Below are positions 50,697 to 60,218 of a stretch of 64,000 bases of DNA, piece after piece; position 1 is the first letter of the stretch; every line of letters starts with the position of its first letter. A program made the translations under genes and the position numbers. Source of the DNA: Dehalococcoidia bacterium (lineage in GTDB: Bacteria > Chloroflexota > Dehalococcoidia > SpSt-223); NCBI GenBank assembly GCA_025054935.1, contig JANWZD010000003.1, positions 62,001 to 126,000 on the forward strand, given 5' to 3'. Below the pieces are notes generated by a model. That model was not told where the DNA came from. It was given only the letters and a program-made list of their open reading frames with translations, and searched no databases.

Positions 50697-52298
50697 GTGC
50701 CGGCGGCGCGGCAGCTTCGCGCGCTTGCGCCGCTTGTGATCGTCACGCTGCTCTGGGCCGGCGGCGCTCTGCTGACGCAGCCGTGGGGCGAATTTCCGCT
50801 CAACGACGATTGGGATTACGCGAAGTCGGCACGCGCGCTTGCCGAGCGGGGGGCGGTTGAGATCTCTCCCGAAGCGCGAGTGACGCTTGTGGCGCAGGCG
50901 GCGTGGGGAGCGCTGTTCTCGCTCCCCTTCGGCTGGTCGTTCTTCGCCCTTCGCCTTTCGACGCTGACTGCCGGGCTGCTCGGCGTTCTGGCGACCTATG
51001 GCCTCGCGCGGCTTGTCGGCGCGGCGCGTCCGCTTGCGGCGGTCGCGGCGCTCTCGGTTGCCTTCTGTCCGCTCTATTTCGGGCTGGCGTTCACCTTCAT
51101 GACCGACGTCCCGAGCACGGCCGTTCTCGCGCTCGGGCTGCTCGCGCTCGGCAGGTGGCTCCGGCAGGGGAGGTGGTCGGCGCTTCTCGCGGGCACCGCA
51201 TGGTCGGCGGTCGCAGTGCTCATCCGGCCGACAGGGCTGGCCATGCCGGCCGCCTTTGCGCTGGCGGCGCTGCGCTCCGCCCTTCGCCGCTCGCGCCGTC
51301 TCGTCGGGCTGATCCCCCTTGCCGCCGCCGCCGGCGCGCTCGCACTCTGGCAGCTGTGGGCGCTCGCTGTCGGCCTGAGCGGGCTCGCCAACCTGCAGGC
51401 CGGTGAGCTGCGCGATGCGCTTGCGCGCGGTCCGCTCTTCCTCGCTCTAGAAACGCTCCGCAACAGCGCGGCCGCAGCGCTCTACCTCGGCCTCTTCCTC
51501 TTCCCGCTTGCCGTTGCCGGCGGAGCGGTGCAGGGACGCGCCGCCGTGCTGTCTGCGCTTGGCGGGCTCGCCGGCCTCGGCCTCGCGCTTGCCGGCGTTC
51601 GGTTTCCCCTTGCCGAAAATGTGTTCTACGATCTCGGCCTCGGACCGCTGACCCTGCGCGACTCCTTTTTCGGCACCGTGCCGGCGTGGGCTCGCGGTCC
51701 AGAGTGGGTTCCGGTGGCGGCGACGACCCTCGCCGGTGCCGGCGCGGCGGCGCTCGGAGTGCTCATGGCGCGGGGAGCACGTCGCCTTCGGCAGTGCGGC
51801 GGGGAACCGCTCCTTGCTCTTGCCGCGGCAACGATTGCGCTCTCATTCGCGCCGCTGGCGGTGGCCGGCTTTCTGGACCGCTACCTGATCGCGCTGCTGC
51901 CGCCAGTCGTCCTGCTCGCGGCGGCTGGAGGACGAGAGGTCAGGAGAGGGGCGCTGATCGCGGCGGCGGCCGTGCTGCTTCTCTTCGCCGGCTTTGGGGT
52001 CGCCGCGACCCGAGACTACTTCAGCTGGAACCGAGCGCGCTGGCTTGCGCTCGAGCGGCTGCTGGAGCGCGGCGTCCCCCCCACGGAGATCGACGGCGGG
52101 TTCGAATTCAATGGCTGGTTCACTTACGATCCGGTCTACCGTCGTGACCCGGCGAAAAGCTGGTGGTGGGTGGTGAACGACCGCTACATCGTGGCCTTCG
52201 ACCGGCTGCCCGGCTACCGCGAGGTCGACCGCGAGCCGTTTCTGCGGCTGCTGCCGCCGGCGGCTGGCGCGGTCGTCGTGCTGGAGCGGGAGCAGTGA
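50697..52298 (+). CDS. GT-C fold membrane glycosyltransferase
   Basis: A 533-residue protein with about 11 membrane helices. The first outer loop has 'FPLNDDWDYAKSARALAERG', the acidic pair of GT39-like enzymes, and 'FTFMTDVPSTAVLALGLLALG' follows. The C-terminal outer segment ('EFNGWFTYDP', 'SWWWVVNDRYIVAFD') is soluble. It probably uses a polyprenyl-phosphate sugar. GTG 50697 begins 3 bp after cimA without a clear ribosome-binding site, so it may be read through from the operon. It shares GTGA with the next gene. Confidence 0.8.
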   Translation: MPAARQLRALAPLVIVTLLWAGGALLTQPWGEFPLNDDWDYAKSARALAERGAVEISPEARVTLVAQAAWGALFSLPFGWSFFALRLSTLTAGLLGVLATYGLARLVGAARPLAAVAALSVAFCPLYFGLAFTFMTDVPSTAVLALGLLALGRWLRQGRWSALLAGTAWSAVAVLIRPTGLAMPAAFALAALRSALRRSRRLVGLIPLAAAAGALALWQLWALAVGLSGLANLQAGELRDALARGPLFLALETLRNSAAAALYLGLFLFPLAVAGGAVQGRAAVLSALGGLAGLGLALAGVRFPLAENVFYDLGLGPLTLRDSFFGTVPAWARGPEWVPVAATTLAGAGAAALGVLMARGARRLRQCGGEPLLALAAATIALSFAPLAVAGFLDRYLIALLPPVVLLAAAGGREVRRGALIAAAAVLLLFAGFGVAATRDYFSWNRARWLALERLLERGVPPTEIDGGFEFNGWFTYDPVYRRDPAKSWWWVVNDRYIVAFDRLPGYREVDREPFLRLLPPAAGAVVVLEREQ

Positions 52299-53722
52299 CC
52301 CAGCTGGCAGCGCGCGCCGTGCGTCCCGGCGAGGCAGCGCGCCCGTCCCCGCGGCCGAGGCGGTGGTGGCCGGTCGGTCTTCTTCTCGGGCTGCTCGCTT
52401 TCAGCCATGCGGCGCTGTATGCGGCGCTGGTCCCGCCGTGGCAGGCGCCGGATGAGCCGGCGCAAGTCGAATATGTGCTGCTTGTCGCTCAGCGGGGCCG
52501 CCCAACCGAGGACCTCGACCCGGGCATCCAACGCCGCATCGTCGAAGATCTCGTTGCGCGGGATTTCTTCCGCTTTGCGGGAGGACAGCGCCCGCCGGCG
52601 GATGACTTGTCGTTCGAGGCAGTCTGGCCCGGCCAAGCGCGCTACGCCGGCCGGCAGCCGGCCTATTTCTTGGCTGCAGCGCTTATCGTCCGCCTCTTTC
52701 CCGAAGCCCCGATCGCCTTCCAGGTCTCTCTCCTCCGCGCTTTCTCGGCGTTCCTCTTCGGGCTCACGGTCGCGGCGATCTTCGCCACTGCTCGCCTCAT
52801 CTTTCCCGAGCGGCCGCTTCTGGCAGTCGGCGCGGCGCTCGCCGCGGCGCTGCTGCCGATGGCTGCCGCGCTCGGCGGAGCAGTGAATAACGACAATCTG
52901 GCAAACCTCGTCGGCGCTGCCACGTTCCTCGGCATCGCGCTCGTTGAGCGCCGCGGCTACCGGCCGGAATGGGTGCTCGCGCTGATCGGTCTTGCTGTCG
53001 TTGCGCTCTACACCAAGCGGACCACGCTTATCCTTATCCCCCTAGTCGGCCTTGTCCTTGCGCTTGCCATCTGGCGGCAAGGCTGGCGGGCGCGCGTGGC
53101 GGCCGCCACCATCGCTTTCTTCGCGCTGGTGGCGGCAGTTGCCGCCATCGAGACGTTTCCTCCGCTGCGCAACGCTGTTGCCTACACCGCCGACCGCTAT
53201 TTCGCCAATGCCTCGGTCGAGTCGAACCTCGCTGCAATCGAAGGGATCTCGCCGGCATGGCAGAACCTTCTGCGCAGTTTTGTCCTCTATTCCGGCCTGT
53301 TCTTTCAGTCGAGCATCGGGCTCTTCGGGTGGGTCGATGTCGCGCTTCTCCCCGTGTGGTATCTGCTGGCGGGGTTTGCCCTGCTGAGCGCTCTGCTTGG
53401 CGCCGTGCTCTTCGCGATCCGCACCTTCCCGACAATGGATGCGCCCGGGCGCGCCGCGTTGCGCTGGCTGCTTGTCGGTCTCCTCTTCTCCGTCGGCTTA
53501 GTTTTCATCTACGCCCTCTACTTTTCGCAGGACGGCACCGCGCCGCAAGGCCGCTATCTCTTCGTCTCGCTCTCGCCGCTGCTGATCGTGCTGACGGCGG
53601 GGCTTGCCGAGCTGTTCCCGCGGCGCGCTCGCCGGCTCGCGGCGATTGGGGGAGCGTGGCTGCTGCTGCTCTTCGATGCGGTCGTGATCGTCGGCACGCT
53701 CCTGCCGGAGTATTACGGCTGA
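52295..53722 (+). CDS. GT-C-like integral membrane protein
   Basis: A 475-residue protein with about 11 hydrophobic segments. The first outer loop reads 'PPWQAPDEPAQVEYVLLVAQRG', with the D-E pair seen in oligosaccharyl-/polyprenyl-sugar transferases. It is followed by 'YAGRQPAYFLAAALIVRLFPEAP' and 'GAVNNDNLANLVGAATFLGIAL', common in Chloroflexota GT-C proteins (DUF2142-like). GTG 52295 overlaps the previous stop, so the two genes are coupled. The 3' end overlaps the convergent DUF2298 gene by 10 bp. Confidence 0.78.
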   Translation: MTQLAARAVRPGEAARPSPRPRRWWPVGLLLGLLAFSHAALYAALVPPWQAPDEPAQVEYVLLVAQRGRPTEDLDPGIQRRIVEDLVARDFFRFAGGQRPPADDLSFEAVWPGQARYAGRQPAYFLAAALIVRLFPEAPIAFQVSLLRAFSAFLFGLTVAAIFATARLIFPERPLLAVGAALAAALLPMAAALGGAVNNDNLANLVGAATFLGIALVERRGYRPEWVLALIGLAVVALYTKRTTLILIPLVGLVLALAIWRQGWRARVAAATIAFFALVAAVAAIETFPPLRNAVAYTADRYFANASVESNLAAIEGISPAWQNLLRSFVLYSGLFFQSSIGLFGWVDVALLPVWYLLAGFALLSALLGAVLFAIRTFPTMDAPGRAALRWLLVGLLFSVGLVFIYALYFSQDGTAPQGRYLFVSLSPLLIVLTAGLAELFPRRARRLAAIGGAWLLLLFDAVVIVGTLLPEYYG

Positions 53723-56700
53723 TCTTCCCGCAGGCGGTAGATCGTCACCGTGGGATTGCGGTAGGCCACCTCGAGGACCGACCCCTCGAGTGAGCGGATC
53801 GCCTCGAGACCGCTTGCTGGATAGCGGCGCGCTTCCAGCTCGCCCACAGCGATGAACGCCGGCCGGTAGCGCGCGAGCACGTCGCGCACGGTCGCCGGGT
53901 CGCCGCTCGCGTAGAAGCGGTTGACATCCCGCGCCCGTGCGGCGACCAGCGCCCGGTAGCCGTACCGCTGCTGCGTCTGGTGGAACTCCCAGCCGAGCAC
54001 CGCCGGCATGCCGGTGTGGACCGAGAACCGCGCTCCCCATGCGCCGGCCGGCGTCTGCCCCTCGAGGATGCTGGCGAGCCCGCCATGCAGCCGCAGCCAC
54101 TCGATCGCCTCGCGCTCGGCGCGGAGGTCGACCGGGCCGCGCTCATCGTGATAGGTGGCGCTCCAGTGATAAGCGAGCCCGTCGAGGGTGGGCGGCAGCA
54201 GGACAAAGCGCTGCGCGATCCGCGCGGGTGTCGCTGCGATCGGCCAGAGGAGGGCAGCGCCAAAGAGGAGCCCGCCGAGCGCTGCCCACGCAGCGCGAAG
54301 CGGCGTTCGCGCCTTGAGCAGCAGGGGGAGGGTGAGCGCTGTCGCTTGGCCGGCTCCGAGCGCAAGGAGCGTCCACGCTTGGAAGAGGAACTTGAAGACG
54401 GTGTTGGTGCGCGTCGGGTCGCCGGCGAGCGTGAGAAGATCGACTGCGGCGCTGAGCACCAACCCGACGAGGCCGATCAGCGCGAGCATCGCCCGCCCCG
54501 CCCGCTGTTCCCCGGTTCCGGCGTGATGTCCCCAATACCAAAGCCACCCTGCCGCGAGCAGAAGGACAAAAACCGCTGTCGCAAAGCCCGCTGCCGCCGC
54601 GCAGCCCAGCCCGATGCCGGCGATGAGCAGTCCCCTGCGCCACGCCCACATCGCGCGGGCGCGGTCGCGCAGCCCGAAGAAGAGGAGCGTGACGAACGCG
54701 AAGACAAAGAGCCCATGGATCGCGAGGTACTGGCGCAGAGGGGTGGTCTCGGTCGAGGCCACAACCCAGCGGTAGAACAGCTCGAACGAGTCGGTAAACG
54801 GCCGGAACGCGATCCAGCCGGCGGCAGCGACAAGCAGGGCAAGCAGAGCAGCCCGGACAAGAGCGCGGACGCTCGCGTCCCGGAGGAGTGGGATGAACGC
54901 CGCGCTCACGCTGATCCCGAGCGATGTCGGGTAGTCCCAGCCGTTTGTTGCGCGCAGCGCCCCGACGACGAGGCCAGCCGCGCTGGCCGTTGCCACGCCG
55001 CCGCCGCAGGCAAGCGCGGTGGCCAGTCCCAGCACCACAAGGGTCAGCGGCAGCGCGATCACGTGGGCGTGGAGGTCAGCGAAAAGAAAGGAGAAAAACG
55101 GAAACTCGGTGATCGTGTTCTGCTCCGGCATCATCCGCGAGCTGTTCCAGTAGTCAAAAGCGAGCCCTTCCCCGCGTGCCAGCCCGCTGAGCAGCTGGAT
55201 GGGGAGGTCAAGATTGCCCACGACGGCGACGAAAAGCGCGGACAGGAGCGCGGCGGGACGGCGGCCGCGTGGCCAGCCTCCCAGCGCGGCGAGGTTGCTG
55301 CCGAGCGAGGCGGCACCCGTCACGGTCATCGCGAAGAGGGTTGCGATCGCGAGGTTGTACGCAACCTCGGGAGCAATGCCGGTAAGCCGGGCGACTGTTC
55401 CGACCAGCAGCTGGCCGAAGTAGTAGTAGTTCAGGGTTCCGCCGGCAAACCAGGGGTCGGTCGGCGGGAAATACGTCGAGCGCGTTACCGCCGTCAGGAT
55501 CGCGAGGTCCATCGGCTTCTCGCCGCCGTAGAGGGGAAACCAAAGGTCGGGATTCAGCGCCCGAATCCCGACAAACCCCAAAAAGCTGACGCTGAAGATC
55601 AGTTCCCAGCCGACAAGCTGACGCCAGCGCTCCTGCACGCCGCTGCGTAGATCGCGTCGAGCGATCAGCACGGCGAGCGAGAGCACAGCCGTTCCAGCTG
55701 CTGCGCCGAGGATTGTTAGCCGGTCAAACGGCGCGATTGGAATGCTCGCCGCAAGCCAGGCGAGCCAGCCGCAAAGCAGCAAGCCGAAGGGCCGCGCAAG
55801 AGCGAAGCCCCAGTCGGGCAGCGGCCGCGCGGCGAGCGCCACGAGCGGAAGCGCAGCGGCCGCCATTCCCGCAAGAGCGGCATACCAGACGAGGACAACG
55901 AGGGGGCCATCCTGCCATGGGAGATCGAACACAACGTTCCACGGCAGAGCGCTCGCGTTTGCTGCCAGCCGTTCGGCCGATTGGAGGAGCCCGCTGGCCG
56001 GATGGGAGTCCGATGCTGCGAGCGGTCCTGCGGGGAACGCGATCCGCGGGCTGCCGAGGGTGAGGAGCGCCGCTCCGCCAAAGGCTGCGGTCGCCAGCGC
56101 CAGCCGTCGCCTCTTCGCGAAGGAGAGCGCGAGTGCGTGTCCGACCGGGCCGGCGAGCGCGGCAATGACGACCAGCATCCCATTCTCGACTTGGCGCGCC
56201 GGTCCGCAGAGCACGACGGCGGGAAGCAGGAGGAGCAGAGCGCCCGCCTTTCTCCACGCCTCAGCACGGCGCCACCACTGCGCCGCGACGAAGAGGCCCA
56301 CCGCCAGCCAGCCGGCCAATCCCAGCGGTGCCGGCGCCGCCTCGGGGGCCGGCGCAACGCCTTGGAGCTGCAGCAGCTCGAGGGCGACCCGACGAGCAAG
56401 CGCTTCCCGACTTCCGACCAGCACGGTTGCGACCGCGATGAAGCTGAGGATGGCGGCGCCGCTTGAGACAACGATCCCAAGCACGGCATCGTCGAGCGCG
56501 CGACGGCGGTCGCGCTGCGCTGCCAAGCCGGCGCCCCGCGCGAGGACGATTGCGGCGGGAAGAAGCAGCAGCGCTGCGAGTGTGCTGGCGACTGTGCTGC
56601 CGAGCGCGATGCCGAGCGCCAGCGCAGAGGTCGTTGTCCAGCGGCCGGCGGCGAGCATTGCGCTGGCGACCGCCGGTCCGGCGAGAAGAGCGATCGTGCC

Positions 56701-56967
56701 TGCCTCAGCGCGGATGCCGACGGCGAGCGCCGTCACGCTGAGCCCAGCAAGCCAGCACGCCGGCCCTGCTCCCGCAGCGGCCCGCAGGGTGAGGAGGAGG
56801 CACGCTCCGCCCACGGCGCTTGCCGCCGCGCTCTGCGCCTCGGGAGCGTGGGTGAGGCCGAGCCCCAGGGCGCCGCTGCCAGCGAGGCCGAGCCAGGGCC
56901 ACGGCAGCGTGAGACGCGCCGCCTCGCCGATTTTGGAGAGACATCCTCGGAAGCGGCGAGAAGTCAC
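53713..56967 (-). CDS. Chlor_Arch_YYY (DUF2298) giant membrane protein
   Basis: About 1084 residues with more than 20 hydrophobic segments. The central part holds the DUF2298 hallmark: 'GGEKPMDLAILTAVTRSTYFPPTDPWFAGG', then the Tyr run 'LNYYYFGQLLVGTVARLTG', and later 'NTITEFPFFSFLFADLHAHVIALPL'. The N-terminal third is an extra membrane region. The C-terminal soluble part ends 'PTVTIYRLREDQP'. These proteins are GT-C relatives of Chloroflexota and archaea with unknown acceptor. The start is uncertain: GTG 56967 follows the end of the GT2 gene by 25 bp; the frame stays open to 57174. Confidence 0.85.
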   Translation of the reverse strand: MTSRRFRGCLSKIGEAARLTLPWPWLGLAGSGALGLGLTHAPEAQSAAASAVGGACLLLTLRAAAGAGPACWLAGLSVTALAVGIRAEAGTIALLAGPAVASAMLAAGRWTTTSALALGIALGSTVASTLAALLLLPAAIVLARGAGLAAQRDRRRALDDAVLGIVVSSGAAILSFIAVATVLVGSREALARRVALELLQLQGVAPAPEAAPAPLGLAGWLAVGLFVAAQWWRRAEAWRKAGALLLLLPAVVLCGPARQVENGMLVVIAALAGPVGHALALSFAKRRRLALATAAFGGAALLTLGSPRIAFPAGPLAASDSHPASGLLQSAERLAANASALPWNVVFDLPWQDGPLVVLVWYAALAGMAAAALPLVALAARPLPDWGFALARPFGLLLCGWLAWLAASIPIAPFDRLTILGAAAGTAVLSLAVLIARRDLRSGVQERWRQLVGWELIFSVSFLGFVGIRALNPDLWFPLYGGEKPMDLAILTAVTRSTYFPPTDPWFAGGTLNYYYFGQLLVGTVARLTGIAPEVAYNLAIATLFAMTVTGAASLGSNLAALGGWPRGRRPAALLSALFVAVVGNLDLPIQLLSGLARGEGLAFDYWNSSRMMPEQNTITEFPFFSFLFADLHAHVIALPLTLVVLGLATALACGGGVATASAAGLVVGALRATNGWDYPTSLGISVSAAFIPLLRDASVRALVRAALLALLVAAAGWIAFRPFTDSFELFYRWVVASTETTPLRQYLAIHGLFVFAFVTLLFFGLRDRARAMWAWRRGLLIAGIGLGCAAAAGFATAVFVLLLAAGWLWYWGHHAGTGEQRAGRAMLALIGLVGLVLSAAVDLLTLAGDPTRTNTVFKFLFQAWTLLALGAGQATALTLPLLLKARTPLRAAWAALGGLLFGAALLWPIAATPARIAQRFVLLPPTLDGLAYHWSATYHDERGPVDLRAEREAIEWLRLHGGLASILEGQTPAGAWGARFSVHTGMPAVLGWEFHQTQQRYGYRALVAARARDVNRFYASGDPATVRDVLARYRPAFIAVGELEARRYPASGLEAIRSLEGSVLEVAYRNPTVTIYRLREDQP

Positions 56968-56992
56968 GAGAGCAGGCGCTCCGCTGAGGGAA

Positions 56993-57991
56993 TTAGCGGC
57001 GGAGGCGCGCAAGGCGGTGGGCAACCCCCACCGCAATCCCAACCGCCTGGCTGAACGCCCGCACCGCGGTGAGCAGCGGGGCGACAGCGGCGACGCCCGG
57101 GTCGGTGCTCGCTGCCCGTCGGACCAGCGGAAAGCTCGACGCCAGCAGCGCGCCGCCGGCTGCAGCAGAGACAAGCCGGGCTGGACGCGCGATCACGCCA
57201 GCGGCCCCGAACCCCAAGACAATACCCGCAAGCCCGATTTGGATGAGGACAAGCCACGGCCGCCGGCTGTCGTGGCCCAGTTTCTGCGGATGCGCGCGAT
57301 ACACGTCGACCCACAGCCGCGCCGCGCGCGCTTTTGTCCGCGCAAACTCCAGCACGGTTTCGCGGTGCCGATGATAGACAATCGCGTCGTCGGCAAAAGC
57401 GAGACGGTAGCCGTGTCGCGCTGCGCGAAACGACAGTTCAATATCTTCAACCGGGGCGTAGCGGGGGTCGAAGCCGCCGAGCGCGAGAAACGCCTCGCGC
57501 CGATAGGCAGCGGCATAACCGTCGATGAAGTCGAGCTGCGTGGCGCGGGAGAGCTGCGCATATTTCTGCTCGAACTCGTGCTGGATGAAGCGAGGGACGA
57601 GGCCGGTCTGCTTCGTGCGGTATCGTCCCTTGACGCCGGCGATCGCCGGGTCGGCGAACGGGGCGAGCATCCGCTCCACCCAGTCGGGCGCTGGCTCACA
57701 GTCGGCGTCGGTGAAGAGGAGGATCGCCCCGCTCGTCGCCTGCGCGCCACGGTTGCGCGCTGCGGCTTGGTTCTCGTGACGCTGCCGGATAAGACGGACC
57801 CCGAACGCCTCCGGGATAGCCGCGGTGCCGTCCTCAGAGCCGTCGTCAACCACAACGATCTCGTGCGGGGCGAGCGGCACGGTTTGGCGGCGCAGGGCGG
57901 CAAGGCAAGCGGGCAGCGTCTCCGCGGCGTTGTAGGCCGGAATGACGACAGAGACGCTGGGGGCGTGCCGCTCACCGCCGAAGCGTGACAT
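56993..57991 (-). CDS. Family 2 glycosyltransferase, membrane-anchored
   Basis: A 332-residue GT2. 'VSVVIPAYNAAETLPACLAAL', 'EIVVVDDGSEDGT', the DxD site in 'LLFTDADCEPAPDW' and 'GFDPRYAPVEDIELSFRAARHGY' (catalytic E-D) are intact. Two C-terminal membrane helices (about 255-300) anchor it. It would transfer a sugar to a lipid or polyprenyl acceptor on the inner face. The start overlaps the upstream glycoside-hydrolase-like gene by 20 bp, and the DUF2298 gene follows by 25 bp: one operon. Confidence 0.9.
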   Translation of the reverse strand: MSRFGGERHAPSVSVVIPAYNAAETLPACLAALRRQTVPLAPHEIVVVDDGSEDGTAAIPEAFGVRLIRQRHENQAAARNRGAQATSGAILLFTDADCEPAPDWVERMLAPFADPAIAGVKGRYRTKQTGLVPRFIQHEFEQKYAQLSRATQLDFIDGYAAAYRREAFLALGGFDPRYAPVEDIELSFRAARHGYRLAFADDAIVYHRHRETVLEFARTKARAARLWVDVYRAHPQKLGHDSRRPWLVLIQIGLAGIVLGFGAAGVIARPARLVSAAAGGALLASSFPLVRRAASTDPGVAAVAPLLTAVRAFSQAVGIAVGVAHRLARLRR

Positions 57992-60098
57992 AGACCGGGC
58001 TTTCGGTTACTGTCAAGATGGCGGTAGCGCCGCGGCGCGTCACTGGCAGGAGCCCCCCCATCATATCGCGGACGACGACGAGCCGGTCAGCGGGCAGCTC
58101 CACCGTGCGCGTCGCGTCGGTGCGGTAGCGGTCGCCGTGACGCTGGGGGCCGCTGTCGATCCAGAGCACCCATTTCTCCTCGTCGCCGACAGCGAAGACG
58201 TATTTTTGCAGCGCGTCGCAGAAGAAGGGACCGGTATCGCAGCGCCGCGCCGGGCTGTTGCCGTAGGTCGGCTCGCTCTCGTTCCGCAGCAGCCGCGCTC
58301 CGGCCAATTCTTTGACCCACGTCTGGAAGACACGGAATGACGGCTTGATCTCGCCGCGCGGAGTGAGCAGTCCCCAGCGGTCATTCGGGTCGTCGCTGTC
58401 GCGCAGGGTGAACCAGACTGCGATCTGAACGCCATTGCCGTCGCCCCGTCCGTTATCGGCGAGGGCGAGGGTGAGCGCTTGGGCGACGTAGTTCGCCTGC
58501 GCTTGCTCGGTCGCGGGAGTTCCGTCAAGAACAATGCCGGTTTCGGCAACGATGATCGGCTTGACCGTGCCGAATTCGGCCATCGTGCGGCGGAACCCTT
58601 CCGCTTTGCCGAGCAGCGATGTCCCGAACTGCTCCCAATTGCGGCGGTAAAACGGAAAGTAGTTGAACGAGACCATGTCGAAGCTGCCGGCAGCGTTGCC
58701 TTTCGCCGGGTCGAGCACTTCGCGCAAGAAAGCGCAATTGAAGCTCGGCTCGCAGCCGTCAGCGGCAAGGGGTCCCATGACAACGATCGCTTGGGGGTCG
58801 GCGGCCTTGATCACGGGATAGGTCGCGCGCAGCAGAGCGCCGTATTCGGCAGCGTGATTGCCCCAGCAGCCGCCGCCCCAGCCGCCTCCGAACTTGTCGT
58901 TCGGGTTCTGAATGCGGAAGTCGGGCTCGTTGTACAACACCCAGTAGCGGACATTGTACGGCGGCTGCTTGTACCGTTCGACTGCGGCGCGAACGAACTG
59001 AAGCCAGCGGTTCTGCATCGCCGCGGTGCGGAAGGGACCGCACGTCGGGAAGGCGGCCCATGTCGGCGGGTCGACAATGTTGACGAGCGGATTGACCCCC
59101 TGTTCCCGCAGCAGCCGGATCGCCTGGTCAGCGCTCGCCCAGTTGTAGGTGGGGGGAGAGGTTTGGACCGGCTCGATCTCCTCCCAAGTCAGAAAAGTCC
59201 GGACCCACCCCGCTCCGCTCTCCCCGATCCGCGTCATAAAGAGGTCGTTGACGAGCGGTTTATGCCAAAGCCCCGCGATCAGCGACTTCTGAGTGGGCGG
59301 TCCAGGCGGCAGCGGCCCGGCGAGACTTGAGACAGCAGGCGAGGAAGCCGGCGGCAAGTGGGGACTGCGCGGGAGATCGCCTGCGGGGGTCCGCGGAACA
59401 AGCGCCTGCGCCGGATACAGTCCGGCCTCTTTGCCGACATCGCCGCCGTTCGCGACGACGACTTGGCCGGCGCGCGCCCACGGAACATCCACTTTCCATT
59501 GTTGGAAAACTTTGCGCTGAGCGCGCACAACGATCACGTTCGGCAGCTCGTGGACGCCCATCGGCAGACCGTTCAGCGCGATCGGGTCGGGCGCGGCGAA
59601 GTAGGCCGCTCGGAGGGCGGGGTAGGGATCGAGAAGGGCTAGATGCGCGGCAACGATCTGCTCCCACCCTTTGCCGCGGTCGCTCGACCAGTCCTGCGAC
59701 CGTGGCACCTGACGCACGGTCAGCAGCCAGTCATCCTTTCCGGCGGCACTCAGCTCGTCGAAAACGTTGACGATCGCCATGGTCCTGCTTTCCGGACGCC
59801 ATTGAAGCACGACCTTCTGAAACGCCTGCACGGTGAACCCGTTCCAGAGAAAGCGCTCCGAGATCGGATAGCCGACATTGGGAACCCCGCCGTAGCGGTT
59901 GAACCACTCCCAGAACGGAATGCCTCCCTCATTGGTGACGCGAAAGCCGAGGTCGCCGCCGCCGCCCTTCCCGTTGGCTTGGCTGTAAAACCATCCGCCA
60001 GGGATGGGGAAGTCATCGCGGCTCTGCGCTCGGGTTGGAAGCAGCCCAAAAAGCAGGAGCAGCGAAAGCGCGAGAAGCAGGGATCGCCGCATGAGCAT
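57972..60098 (-). CDS. Secreted glycoside-hydrolase-like protein (clan A TIM barrel)
   Basis: A 708-residue protein. A signal peptide (about 4-24) precedes an N-terminal domain with 'FWEWFNRYGGVPNVGYPISE' and 'WNGFTVQAFQKVVLQWRPE', a module common in Chloroflexota exported proteins. After a Pro-rich linker comes a TIM-barrel like GH39/GH10 relatives. 'YWVLYNEPDF' gives the acid/base Glu after Asn, and 'IIVAETGIV' the likely nucleophile Glu. The C-terminal beta domain ends 'VTESPVYVTLRR'. It probably cuts a surface or environmental glycan. AGAGGAACG precedes the start. Head of the operon with the GT2 and DUF2298 genes. Confidence 0.85.
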   Translation of the reverse strand: MLMRRSLLLALSLLLLFGLLPTRAQSRDDFPIPGGWFYSQANGKGGGGDLGFRVTNEGGIPFWEWFNRYGGVPNVGYPISERFLWNGFTVQAFQKVVLQWRPESRTMAIVNVFDELSAAGKDDWLLTVRQVPRSQDWSSDRGKGWEQIVAAHLALLDPYPALRAAYFAAPDPIALNGLPMGVHELPNVIVVRAQRKVFQQWKVDVPWARAGQVVVANGGDVGKEAGLYPAQALVPRTPAGDLPRSPHLPPASSPAVSSLAGPLPPGPPTQKSLIAGLWHKPLVNDLFMTRIGESGAGWVRTFLTWEEIEPVQTSPPTYNWASADQAIRLLREQGVNPLVNIVDPPTWAAFPTCGPFRTAAMQNRWLQFVRAAVERYKQPPYNVRYWVLYNEPDFRIQNPNDKFGGGWGGGCWGNHAAEYGALLRATYPVIKAADPQAIVVMGPLAADGCEPSFNCAFLREVLDPAKGNAAGSFDMVSFNYFPFYRRNWEQFGTSLLGKAEGFRRTMAEFGTVKPIIVAETGIVLDGTPATEQAQANYVAQALTLALADNGRGDGNGVQIAVWFTLRDSDDPNDRWGLLTPRGEIKPSFRVFQTWVKELAGARLLRNESEPTYGNSPARRCDTGPFFCDALQKYVFAVGDEEKWVLWIDSGPQRHGDRYRTDATRTVELPADRLVVVRDMMGGLLPVTRRGATAILTVTESPVYVTLRR

Positions 60099-60218
60099 CG
60101 TTCCTCTGGCAACATGCTGGAACTGCGACTGGCGTGGCTCGCGGAGAAGACGCTACGGTTGACGCGGCAGTTCTCCAGGCGCACAAAATGACAGGCGAAA
60201 GCGTAACGGTTGGGCACG

